Positions 6,442 to 14,254 of a stretch of DNA of 14,273 bases are shown piece after piece. The stretch lies in assembly GCA_035275625.1 (NCBI GenBank), contig DATEMK010000287.1, forward strand, positions 1 through 14,273, given 5' to 3'. Source of the DNA: DATEMK01 sp035275625 (lineage in GTDB: Bacteria > Bacteroidota > Bacteroidia > AKYH767-A > OLB10). The number at the start of each line of letters is the position of its first letter. Positions within the stretch are counted from its first letter, which is position 1. The notes below the pieces were generated by a model, which worked only from the letters and a program-made list of their open reading frames with translations, did no database searches and had not been told where the DNA came from. The translations under genes were made by a program, and so were the position numbers.

Positions 6442-7530
6442 TTGTACATTACAAATAATCAGTTTAAAATCATCATCATTTTGGCATTCATTGACACAGT
6501 TCTAAAACAGCCCTCTTACGGATGGCAGGACCAGCGCGGAAACTTAATCGTGCCCGGGTCAAAACAATTGCTGGCTGAGTTTTTCTTACGCATAAACATT
6601 TTTAAATCAAGAAAAAACTGGCTGTCCCTGCTTGGATGGGTATGGCTCGTTATGCTGGTGCCATTTTTATTTTTATTTATTACTGAATTTTTCAGCTGGT
6701 GGCTGTTCGCAGCAGGGTTTGTTTACAGCATGATTGTAATGGGCACGCATGGCACCATCTGGTATCACCGCTATTGTACGCACCGCGCCTTTACATTTAA
6801 AAATCGTTTCTGGAAATTCATTACCCGGAATCTTACCATCAAATTAGTGCCGGAGGAAACCTATGTTGTTTCCCATCATGTCCATCATGCAAAATCAGAC
6901 CAGCCGGGCGATCCGTATAATACGTATGCCGGATGGATGTACTGCTTTCTTGCCGATGTAAATCACCAGCCCATTGCAAAAGACCTCGACAGGAATGACT
7001 ATGCCCGTGTTGTTTCGCTTCTGGAACATTCGGGAATGAAATGCAATACCTACGAACAATACCAGCAATGGGGTTCGGTGGCGCATCCGTTACCAACGGT
7101 GCTTCACTGGCTGCTGAATTGGTCTGTATGGTATTTAATATTTTTTTTAATCGGGGGCAATGCGCTTGCATGCACCTTCTTTGCAGGTGCATTGATATGG
7201 GGCATCGGGGTACGCACTTTCAATTATGAAGGTCATGGTAAAGGAAAAAACAGGCACCATGAAGGTGTTGATTTTAACCATGCAGATATGTCCATCAACC
7301 AGTATTGGCCCGGTTTTGTGGCGGGCGAGTGGCACAATAATCATCATCTTTATCCCGCAAGCGCCAGGGCGGGATTTCTTCCTTACCAGGTAGATTTTGC
7401 ATGGTATTACATACGTTTTCTGTATCTCATCGGGGCTGTTACCACCTATCATAATTCTGTAAAACAGTTTTATGAAAAGCATTATGAGCCTTATGTAAAA
7501 AACAAGACCTCTGCCCGCGAGGTTGCCTGA
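6442..7530 (+). CDS. Membrane fatty acid (acyl-CoA-type) desaturase
   Basis: 362 codons from TTG 6442. It carries the three histidine clusters of membrane di-iron desaturases: HRYCTH (109-114), HHVHH (145-149) and HNNHH (298-302). Hydrophobic segments lie around 62-82, 84-102 and 226-256, so it should be an inner-membrane enzyme inserting a double bond into fatty acyl chains with O2 and an electron donor. Regiochemistry cannot be read from the sequence. The length is within the usual range. The start is uncertain: the frame opens at 6415 and has no ATG before residue 71. TTG 6442, TTG 6481 or an ATT/ATC codon are the only options, and similarity to the family seems to begin near LAFIDTVLKQPSYGW. 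An out-of-frame ATG at 6429 would join this frame if one T of the run at 6439-6443 were absent. The upstream gene is closed by a terminator, so it is probably transcribed on its own. Confidence 0.9.
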   Translation: MYITNNQFKIIIILAFIDTVLKQPSYGWQDQRGNLIVPGSKQLLAEFFLRINIFKSRKNWLSLLGWVWLVMLVPFLFLFITEFFSWWLFAAGFVYSMIVMGTHGTIWYHRYCTHRAFTFKNRFWKFITRNLTIKLVPEETYVVSHHVHHAKSDQPGDPYNTYAGWMYCFLADVNHQPIAKDLDRNDYARVVSLLEHSGMKCNTYEQYQQWGSVAHPLPTVLHWLLNWSVWYLIFFLIGGNALACTFFAGALIWGIGVRTFNYEGHGKGKNRHHEGVDFNHADMSINQYWPGFVAGEWHNNHHLYPASARAGFLPYQVDFAWYYIRFLYLIGAVTTYHNSVKQFYEKHYEPYVKNKTSAREVA

Positions 7531-7582
7531 TTTTTAAGAACTGTTCAGTTTTATTCAGAAGCAGGGTAGTGGTGAAATAAAT

Positions 7583-7590
7583 TACTTTTG
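7583..7590 (+). promoter_or_regulatory. -7 promoter element of the cyclase gene
   Basis: TACTTTTG matches TAnnTTTG exactly and lies 78 bp before the cyclase ATG, in the 137-bp gap after the desaturase. No good -33 TTG is found at 19-21 bp. Together with the lack of a strong terminator after the desaturase, this suggests the cyclase has its own promoter but may also receive read-through. Confidence 0.4.
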
Positions 7591-7667
7591 GATGGATAAA
7601 ATTTTTTTGAAAGAATTATCCGGATGCATTTAATATTTTTTGGTAACTATAATTATAAACTATTCCA

Positions 7668-8780
7668 ATGACAGGCAGAAGAAAAATTCAGCTCCGGCAG
7701 CTTCTTGCGCTGGTGGTTGCATGGCAGGTGGCGGCAATACTGATTTCAGCGTATGATCATTTTGTAATGCAGGCAAATTTTGTATCCATTCATGAAGAGT
7801 CTTATTCATTCCCTGTTTATCTTATCTTTAATATGGTGGCTGCCCTGGGAGGCGGTTTAATAGCCGGTCCGCTCATTATTTTCTGGGTAAATGAAAAGTT
7901 TTTAAATAAACCTTACGGTGTGTCCATACTTCTCGTGGTGTTTTTTTTTCTCACCATAACTATATTTCTTATTTTGCTGATGGGAATATTTTACATTTCT
8001 TATACTACCGGCACCCGTTTTGGTGAAGAGCGGTTTTGGGAGCAATACAATCCGTATATATTTAATCTTTTCCAGGTAAAAAAACTTTTGGTATGGTCGG
8101 TCATTGTGGCGGTTACACAGTTGGCATTGCAGATGGACAGGAAATTCAGCCACGGTGTTTTATGGAAAATTATTTTGGGGAAATACCATTTGCCCAAAGA
8201 AGAAAACCGCATTTTTATGTTTGCGGATTTATCCGGCTCCACCACTATAGCAGAAACTATCGGTGATGAAAAATATCATTTGCTGCTTCGCGATTTTTTT
8301 TCTGACATTACTAATGCTATCATTAACAACCAGGGCAGCATTTACCAATATGTGGGCGACCAGGTTATTGTTTCATGGAAAATTGAAAAGAACGGTGCAG
8401 TCAATCATTGTGTGCAATGCTTTTTCGACATGAAAAAAAGCATTGAGGATAAAAAGGAAGCATACATGAAAAATTACGGGCTTGTCCCTGATTTTAAGGC
8501 AGGCATTCATTCAGGCAAAGTAATAGCGGGAGAAATAGGAATAATAAAACGTGATATAACGTACTCCGGTGATGTTTTAAATACTACTTCGCGCATACAG
8601 GGTAAATGCGGGGAGTTGGATGTAGATCTTATCGCTTCCGATGACTCGCTGGCATTAGTGAATCTCCAGCCCGGCTTTATTTCTGAATACATGGGTTCGA
8701 TAAAGCTCAAAGGAAAGAAAAAAGAAATCGGGTTAAATGCAATCTTTGTTTCGGAAGATGCTGCGGTTTCGGCAGGCTGA
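7668..8780 (+). CDS. Membrane-anchored class III adenylate/guanylate cyclase
   Basis: 370 residues. Four hydrophobic segments (about 11-30, 48-72, 84-111, 138-155) form an N-terminal membrane anchor or sensor. The cytoplasmic part from about 182 is a class III cyclase catalytic domain. It has the first metal Asp in FADLSGST (Asp187), the second in YVGDQVIVSW (Asp231), a KAGIHSGKVIAGEIG strand, and YSGDVLNTTSRIQG with the transition-state Asn305 and Arg309. Thr298 fills the second base-recognition position, but the residue where adenylate cyclases usually have Lys (before the GD motif) is Gln227. The product is therefore a cyclic nucleotide, probably cAMP or cGMP, with the base uncertain. It is the last plus-strand gene before a convergent neighbour. 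No cyclic-nucleotide receptor is encoded in the window. Confidence 0.88.
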   Translation: MTGRRKIQLRQLLALVVAWQVAAILISAYDHFVMQANFVSIHEESYSFPVYLIFNMVAALGGGLIAGPLIIFWVNEKFLNKPYGVSILLVVFFFLTITIFLILLMGIFYISYTTGTRFGEERFWEQYNPYIFNLFQVKKLLVWSVIVAVTQLALQMDRKFSHGVLWKIILGKYHLPKEENRIFMFADLSGSTTIAETIGDEKYHLLLRDFFSDITNAIINNQGSIYQYVGDQVIVSWKIEKNGAVNHCVQCFFDMKKSIEDKKEAYMKNYGLVPDFKAGIHSGKVIAGEIGIIKRDITYSGDVLNTTSRIQGKCGELDVDLIASDDSLALVNLQPGFISEYMGSIKLKGKKKEIGLNAIFVSEDAAVSAG

Positions 8781-8801
8781 CACGAGGCTTTAAAATAACA
8801 A

Positions 8802-8834
8802 AATAAAAAAAGGCACCACCGGAGTGATGCCTTT
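8802..8834 (-). terminator. Terminator of the giant minus-strand gene, partly bidirectional
   Basis: On the minus strand AAAGGCATCAC and GTGGTGCCTTT form an 11-bp stem with one G-T wobble and a TCCG loop, followed by a long U-run (TTTTTTTATTT). On the plus strand the wobble becomes a mismatch and the U-run is only three bases, so it serves the minus gene best. It may still slow transcripts from the cyclase ending at 8780. Confidence 0.85.
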
Positions 8835-8856
8835 CAACCTTAAGAAAAGCTCTAAC

Positions 8857-11800
8857 CTAATCTACAACTAATCTTTTCGTATATACGGAGCCGTTATCAT
8901 TGATAAGCGCCATATAAATTCCTTTCACCATATCTTTCAGATCGAGTGGATACTTATTATCGCCCTGTGAAAGCTGAAGTTTCTGTTCTTTTACAATTTT
9001 CCCCGTCACATCCATAAGCTGCAGTTGAATGCTGCCTTCATGGTCTGAATGGAGGGTTACTGTAGCCGAAGCGGATGCAGGATTGGGGTAAATTCCGAAT
9101 TCAAGCGTGTTTGTTTTTGTGGCTTCCATAAGCGCTTTTTCTGCAGCCTTCAAATCTGCTTCAGAAACAGTGTTTCCGGATGGATCTGCTAACCTGGCAC
9201 CGGATGGTGTTGTAAAGAATCCGTAAGCAGACCATGCTGTGAATGAATTTCCGCACTCAGACCTGATCCACCACAAATACCATTTATCCGGTTCTACACT
9301 CACCGTGTATTCCGTAGCGGTTCCGCTGAAGAGCGGTGTGATGGTGGTATTCCATGTTTGCAATTCAAATAAAGCGATCTGCAGATTGTCAACACCTGTT
9401 ACTGCGCTCCAGTTTAAAGTGGCGCTGTCTCCTGTAATAGCCGTTTCATACAAACCGGTTGGAACAGGACAACTGTTGCAATTTGTAACAATTACTTCTG
9501 CCGGTAAAGACGTGGCCGAACAGCCGTTGATGTCAGTAACGTTCACCGTATAGCTGCCGGATGAACCGATGGCTACTGTCTGAGTGGTTTCGCCTCCGGG
9601 TGCCCATAAATAGCTGCTGCCCGGGCTGGAAGTCAGATCAACAATTCCCCCAAGGCAAAAGTTCAGCGGACCGCTTGCTGTTACTACAGCAACAGGCAAA
9701 GGATTCACCACTACATTTACCGGGTCTGAAACGGAAATGTTAGAGGAGAAAGTGACGGTGACAATATAGCTTCCCGAAGAACTGACTGAAATGGATTGCG
9801 TAGTTTCTCCGGTGGACCAGAGATAGCTGATTCCATTGTTTGCAGACAGCATAACATTTCCGCCATCGCAAAACGATGTGGGTCCTGAAGGAGTAATAAC
9901 TGCTGTATCCTGCGTTCCCCCGATTACTGTTACAGTTACTGGCGCTGAAACGGCAGTACAGCCATCAGCGCTGGTGATTTGCACAGTATAAATGCCGGAA
10001 GCATACACAGTGATAGATTGAGTAATCTGCCCGCCCGGCTGCCATAAATAACTGCTGCCGCTGCCGCATGACAGCACAACACTGTCACCCTGGTTAAAAA
10101 TAAGCGGGCTGCCTGCTGTAATTTCCGCAACAGGTAACGGGTAAACAATCACATCTGTTACGGGTGATGTAGCAGAACATCCCAAACCATCTGTTACTGT
10201 AACAGCATAGCTTCCTGATGTACTTAGCGTTATACTTTGAGTTGTTTCCCCGCCTGGTGTCCATAGATATGAGTTACCTGCACTTGCTGACAGCATGACA
10301 TTGCCGCCTTCGCAAAACGAAGTAGCGCCAGCGGCTGTTATCGTTGCTGCCGGTAATGGATTCACTATAACATCAACAGGTAAAGACATGGATATATTGG
10401 ATGCGAACGTAACGGTCACTACATAGCTGCCGGAAGAATTAACCGTGATAGATTGCGTGGTTTCTCCTGTTGACCAGAGATAGCTGACTCCTGCATTTGC
10501 AGATAATATTACGCTTCCTCCCTCGCAGAAAGTAAGCGGACCGTTTGCCGTAATGCTTGCTGTATCCTGCGTTCCACCGTTAACGGTTACAACAACAGGA
10601 GAAGATACGGCAGTACATCCTTCCTGACTGGTCACTAAAACGGAATATGTTCCCGATGCGGTTACGGTAATTGATTGTGTAGCTTGATTTCCTGGCGACC
10701 ATAAATAGCTGCTGGCAACATCAGATGTGAGTATTACACTATCTCCCTGGTTAAATGTAAGCGGACCACTTGGGGTTACCAGGGCAGATGGCAAAGCGTA
10801 AACTACAACATCTGTGGGGGTTGATGTTGCCGAACAGCCGTTATTATCTGTAACGATAACACTGTAGCTTCCGGAAGCATTGACACTGATATAAGAGGTG
10901 GTTTGACCTCCCGGAACCCATAGATAAGAAGATCCCAGGCTTGCCAGCAACGTTACATCGCCACCTTGGCAAAATGATGTTGAATCATCCGCAGTAATAG
11001 TTGCAGAAGGCAAAGGATTAACCACCACATTTACAGGTGTTGAAGTGGAAGTGTTTGCGACAAACGTTACAGTGACCACATAGCTTCCGGTAGTATTAAC
11101 AGTAATAGTTTGTGAGGTTTCACCTGTGGACCACAGATAGCTTATCCCGCTGTTTGCGGAGAGGACAACACTGCCGCCATCACAAAATGTGGTAGGCCCT
11201 CCCGGTGTAATGATTGCCACGCCCTGCACACCTCCATTCACCATCACAACAACAGGAAGAGAAACTGCAAAACAACCGTTTGCATCTGTAACCAGGACGG
11301 AATAGGTTCCGGATTCAGTTACAGTTATGGATTGTGTAACCTGGTTATCCGGAAGCCATAAATAACTGCTGCCCGCGCTTGCAGTAAGAATTACGCTGTC
11401 ACCCTGGTTGAAAACTAGCGGACCGCCTGCCGTAATATCAGCAGCAGGCAAAGGATTTACAGTAACTGAAGTCGCGGCAGAAGTATTGGAACATCCTGAT
11501 CCATCGGTTACATTAACAGTATAGTTTCCCGAAGCCGTTACTATAATAGATTGTGTTGTTTGTCCACCGGGGCTCCATTGGTAAGAACTTGCAGAAGAAG
11601 AAGTCAGAACAACTGAATCTCCCGCACAGAAAGTTGTCGGGCCATTAGCTGAAATGACAACTGACGGAACCTGGTTCACAGATACCGTTAAAGGAGTTGA
11701 AGTTGCACTGCAGCCATTGCTTTGGATGACCGTAACAGAATAGCTTCCTGAAGCGCTTGCAGTAATGGATGGAGTAGTCTGGTTTCCTGGAGTCCATAAA

Positions 11801-14031
11801 TAAGAAGCCCCTGAAGATGCAGTTAAAACAACATTTCCGCCCTGGCAAAAAGCCAATGGACCATTTGCAGTAGCTGTTGCTGTACAATTGACTGAACAGG
11901 TGGGCCCTTCAGGTGTTAAACCTAAATTTGAATTTGTGGATAATACAACCTGGTCTATTTCAACTTTAGAATTTGCAGGTGTTAAGCGTAGTGTGTGATT
12001 TGCAAGTGTTAAGCCCGCATAGCTGATGGCCTGCTGGCTTGTTGCATCAATACGGTACCATTTCCAGTCTGTATCAGCAACACAGCCGATTGTTTTAGCA
12101 TTTGCATTGTCAACTGAAGCGGTTACTCCTGTAGCAGCACCGTTTACTCTTGAACGCATCTTTACCCATAAATAAAGGGTAGCCTGGGAAGCATCCCGTG
12201 GAGTAAATACATATTCAATGGGAGTAAAAGATGTTTGTGCATCAGGGAAAGTAATAAAGGTGGTGAAGCTTCTGAAATCTCCTGCCGGAGTTCCCGCAGG
12301 AACTGTTGTTTTCAGATTGTAAGAAGCATTCGTGTTATCAAATAATTCTGCTTCCAGGTTAAAATCTTTTGACCAGTAATAAGGATGCGGAGCTTCATGC
12401 CATGCATCTAACTGGTAAAACACGGGCGCTGACGTGTTGGTGTTATCATAAATATAAGTGCTGCCCTGTCTCCTGATTTTAAATTTAAGAGTCTGGCCGC
12501 TCAGCGTGATCTGTGCATCATCTATCAATGGTGTGCTCCCGATAATATTTGAGTTATTTTCAATGGCGCCTGTTATTGCATATTTGTTTCCGGAATCGCT
12601 CTTCCTGATAATTACAACTTTATTTGTTGCTCCTGTTGAAAACTGGTAGAATGGGGAAGGGGTAACAGGATTGCTGTTATCAATCATATCGCCAGCCATC
12701 AAAGAACCGCCTCTTAAAATATCTTCGTAGCGGCTGGTAATAGCCTGTGAGTAAGAAGGAGTAACAGCCTGCCATGCATATCCTGCAGGGTTATTGGGCG
12801 GAGGATTCGGAGGATTATAATTTCCTGCTTCATTAAAATATCCTGTGTAGTAAAATTCTGAACCGTACATTCCCATAATTTTTAAAAGCCCTAACCATTG
12901 CGCAGGTCTTACATCAACTTCAGGGTTTGCGTCCCATCCGGCACCGACAAACGGAGAAAATAATTTATCTCCTTCGAGAAATTCAAAATAACGGGATTGA
13001 GTAACCCATTTCAAACCGTGCCAGGCAGAAGTCCAGTCTTTCCAGTTATAGGGCCACCTTACATACAAGTCAGGTGTTGGATAATACTGACCATTGATAG
13101 GATCATTAATAAATCGTGCCTGGGACCATGCCAGCTGGTAGCTTGGATGCCCGTCCAGCCTGTATTCAGTATACTTGGCATTCTGAAGTCGGGGATGAGT
13201 CATAAACTCTGCCCTGTAGAGATTATCATTTTCTCTTACCTTTTTTGCAAGGTAAGGCTGCCAGTCAAGACCAGATGCATTTTTTCCTGCTACAACTGCC
13301 GGATCAGCCATTAGTGCACCGTTTTCAAGAATCGGGTAAACCTCACCGTCTTCATTTACAACATCAACGTCCCGTGTCAGGTTTGCCAGCGATGCATTAA
13401 AATAATTACGGACTACTGTACCATCAGATTTGTAATCTGCCGGGGGAGCTGTAGGCCTCCAGACTTTATAAGGATAAGCCGTTGCATTTCCGCTCCAATC
13501 TAAAAATGTACCGCTTGAATTTTGAAGATAATGGTCATCGGCAAAATTCTGATCCCACATTTTTGACCCGCCTGTCTGCGCCCTCAGACTCATTAAGCAT
13601 GCTTTCCATTGAGGATTTGCATTTGCCAGTGCCACACAGGTATCATTATATGCACCCGTGAACCAGGTAAGATTTAACATGTAATTAAAATTCTTTGCCA
13701 ATTCTCGTTGAATATCAGCCTGGGTGTGTATTGCAGTGGCATCGGAAACACCAGGCTGTTTGTATCCGCCAAAGTATATCGGATCCATTACGTTAAAATT
13801 TGGCATTAAAGTATGCCCCGGTTTATAACGCGGTACCGGAAAAGTTTGCAATTGTTGTGTTGCACTCACCGTTACATTCGGATGTCCCGGGGGATATTCT
13901 GTCAAATCCACCTGTGCTTGTGTGCGTGAAGGAATATTTGCCAGGAACAGGCAAATTACCAGCGCACATGTTTTGGTCAACGAAAGCAGCATGCTGCCTT
14001 TCTGTCGCTTAATTGTTTGCTTTTTTAACAT
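8857..14031 (-). CDS. Giant modular secreted protein: unassigned N-terminal module, 11 Ig/PKD-like repeats, Fn3, T9SS sorting domain
   Basis: 1724 residues. A signal peptide ends near SRTQA (about 39); Met14 is an alternative start giving a more ordinary signal. Residues 41-600 have no repeats and are rich in Trp, Tyr and Asp. Features such as VNEDGEVYPIL (about 226) and AGWDANPEVDVRPAQW (about 367) followed by YGSEFYYTGYF recall TIM-barrel glycosidases, but I cannot assign a family. Residues about 600-705 (LYLWVKMRSR, DWKWYRID, HTLRLTP, KVEIDQVVLS) look like a galactose-binding-like CBM. Residues 716-1518 are 11 Ig/PKD-like repeats (FCxGGxVxLSAxxGxSYLWxPGG pattern), 1519-1609 a fibronectin III domain, and 1643-1724 a type A T9SS sorting domain (LEFGIYPNPAS to TKRLVVD). 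Inferred role: surface-held or secreted polysaccharide-active or adhesive protein on a long stalk. It is monocistronic, with its own promoter candidate and terminator. Confidence 0.88.
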   Translation of the reverse strand: MLKKQTIKRQKGSMLLSLTKTCALVICLFLANIPSRTQAQVDLTEYPPGHPNVTVSATQQLQTFPVPRYKPGHTLMPNFNVMDPIYFGGYKQPGVSDATAIHTQADIQRELAKNFNYMLNLTWFTGAYNDTCVALANANPQWKACLMSLRAQTGGSKMWDQNFADDHYLQNSSGTFLDWSGNATAYPYKVWRPTAPPADYKSDGTVVRNYFNASLANLTRDVDVVNEDGEVYPILENGALMADPAVVAGKNASGLDWQPYLAKKVRENDNLYRAEFMTHPRLQNAKYTEYRLDGHPSYQLAWSQARFINDPINGQYYPTPDLYVRWPYNWKDWTSAWHGLKWVTQSRYFEFLEGDKLFSPFVGAGWDANPEVDVRPAQWLGLLKIMGMYGSEFYYTGYFNEAGNYNPPNPPPNNPAGYAWQAVTPSYSQAITSRYEDILRGGSLMAGDMIDNSNPVTPSPFYQFSTGATNKVVIIRKSDSGNKYAITGAIENNSNIIGSTPLIDDAQITLSGQTLKFKIRRQGSTYIYDNTNTSAPVFYQLDAWHEAPHPYYWSKDFNLEAELFDNTNASYNLKTTVPAGTPAGDFRSFTTFITFPDAQTSFTPIEYVFTPRDASQATLYLWVKMRSRVNGAATGVTASVDNANAKTIGCVADTDWKWYRIDATSQQAISYAGLTLANHTLRLTPANSKVEIDQVVLSTNSNLGLTPEGPTCSVNCTATATANGPLAFCQGGNVVLTASSGASYLWTPGNQTTPSITASASGSYSVTVIQSNGCSATSTPLTVSVNQVPSVVISANGPTTFCAGDSVVLTSSSASSYQWSPGGQTTQSIIVTASGNYTVNVTDGSGCSNTSAATSVTVNPLPAADITAGGPLVFNQGDSVILTASAGSSYLWLPDNQVTQSITVTESGTYSVLVTDANGCFAVSLPVVVMVNGGVQGVAIITPGGPTTFCDGGSVVLSANSGISYLWSTGETSQTITVNTTGSYVVTVTFVANTSTSTPVNVVVNPLPSATITADDSTSFCQGGDVTLLASLGSSYLWVPGGQTTSYISVNASGSYSVIVTDNNGCSATSTPTDVVVYALPSALVTPSGPLTFNQGDSVILTSDVASSYLWSPGNQATQSITVTASGTYSVLVTSQEGCTAVSSPVVVTVNGGTQDTASITANGPLTFCEGGSVILSANAGVSYLWSTGETTQSITVNSSGSYVVTVTFASNISMSLPVDVIVNPLPAATITAAGATSFCEGGNVMLSASAGNSYLWTPGGETTQSITLSTSGSYAVTVTDGLGCSATSPVTDVIVYPLPVAEITAGSPLIFNQGDSVVLSCGSGSSYLWQPGGQITQSITVYASGIYTVQITSADGCTAVSAPVTVTVIGGTQDTAVITPSGPTSFCDGGNVMLSANNGISYLWSTGETTQSISVSSSGSYIVTVTFSSNISVSDPVNVVVNPLPVAVVTASGPLNFCLGGIVDLTSSPGSSYLWAPGGETTQTVAIGSSGSYTVNVTDINGCSATSLPAEVIVTNCNSCPVPTGLYETAITGDSATLNWSAVTGVDNLQIALFELQTWNTTITPLFSGTATEYTVSVEPDKWYLWWIRSECGNSFTAWSAYGFFTTPSGARLADPSGNTVSEADLKAAEKALMEATKTNTLEFGIYPNPASASATVTLHSDHEGSIQLQLMDVTGKIVKEQKLQLSQGDNKYPLDLKDMVKGIYMALINDNGSVYTKRLVVD
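9478..11886 (-). repeat. Eleven tandem Ig/PKD-like domain repeats
   Basis: Residues 716-1518 of the giant protein split into 11 units of 74, 73, 76, 70, 73, 76, 70, 73, 76, 70 and 72 residues. Three types recur in fixed order. The 73-residue type has FC near its start, GCSATS near its end and a PLP or ALP linker. The 76-residue type has FNQGDSV, GC and a GGxQ linker. The 70-residue type has FC, STGET and VTF and lacks GC. Such stalks usually project a catalytic or binding head from the cell. Confidence 0.9.
9694..11664 (-). repeat. Three tandem copies of a 657-bp, three-domain superunit
   Basis: Units 2-4 (11008-11664), 5-7 (10351-11007) and 8-10 (9694-10350) each total 219 residues, or exactly 657 bp, with the same order of domain types. 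DNA identity persists between the second and third copies: an 18-bp stretch at 10558-10575 recurs exactly 657 bp away at 9901-9918. Unit 1 and unit 11 flank the block and are of the FC/GC type. Confidence 0.85.
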
Positions 14032-14110
14032 GAAGTAATTGATTAATTGGTTATTATTTAAATTGGTTTTAAAAATTGTTGATTTTCACTGGTTGATATG
14101 CGAATTTAAA

Positions 14111-14141
14111 CAGAAATAGTTATAGATCAATTAATTTCAAA
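14111..14141 (-). promoter_or_regulatory. Candidate promoter of the giant minus-strand gene
   Basis: Read on the minus strand, TTTG (14138-14141) is followed after 19 bp by TATTTCTG (14111-14118), one mismatch from TAnnTTTG. Spacing is right for a Bacteroidota sigma factor. The -7 element is 80 bp before the ATG at 14031, giving an A/T-rich leader of about 70 nt. Confidence 0.4.
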
Positions 14142-14224
14142 TGAACTTTTACTTAATATACTGATTATCAATTAAAAAAATAATAAACAATGTGTTAATT
14201 AAATTATTTACCAGTATATTTTAT

Positions 14225-14254
14225 ACATTCACCTATATAAAACGTACGTTCACC
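14225..14254. promoter_or_regulatory. 9-bp direct repeat with 12-bp gap, candidate LytTR site
   Basis: ACATTCACC (14225-14233) and ACGTTCACC (14246-14254) differ at one base and start exactly 21 bp apart. Known LytTR sites are imperfect 9-10 bp direct repeats with 12-13 bp gaps, often with a GTT core. The pair lies about 85 bp upstream of the giant gene's candidate -33 box, but could also serve a gene to the right of the window. The second copy overlaps a 10-bp palindrome, AACGTACGTT. Confidence 0.4.

Noticed and set aside
6839..7482. Minus-strand open frames of 111-117 codons inside the desaturase
   Set aside because: They overlap a gene with all three histidine boxes and show no domain, signal or leader of their own.
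7539..7550. Small inverted repeat AACTGTTCAGTT after the desaturase stop
   Set aside because: Four usable base pairs with a mixed U-stretch is too weak for a terminator call.
9239..13314. Plus-strand open frames opposite the giant gene (for example 9239-9553, 12997-13314)
   Set aside because: The minus frame is continuous over 1724 codons with clear domains; the antisense frames are compositional shadows of the repeats.
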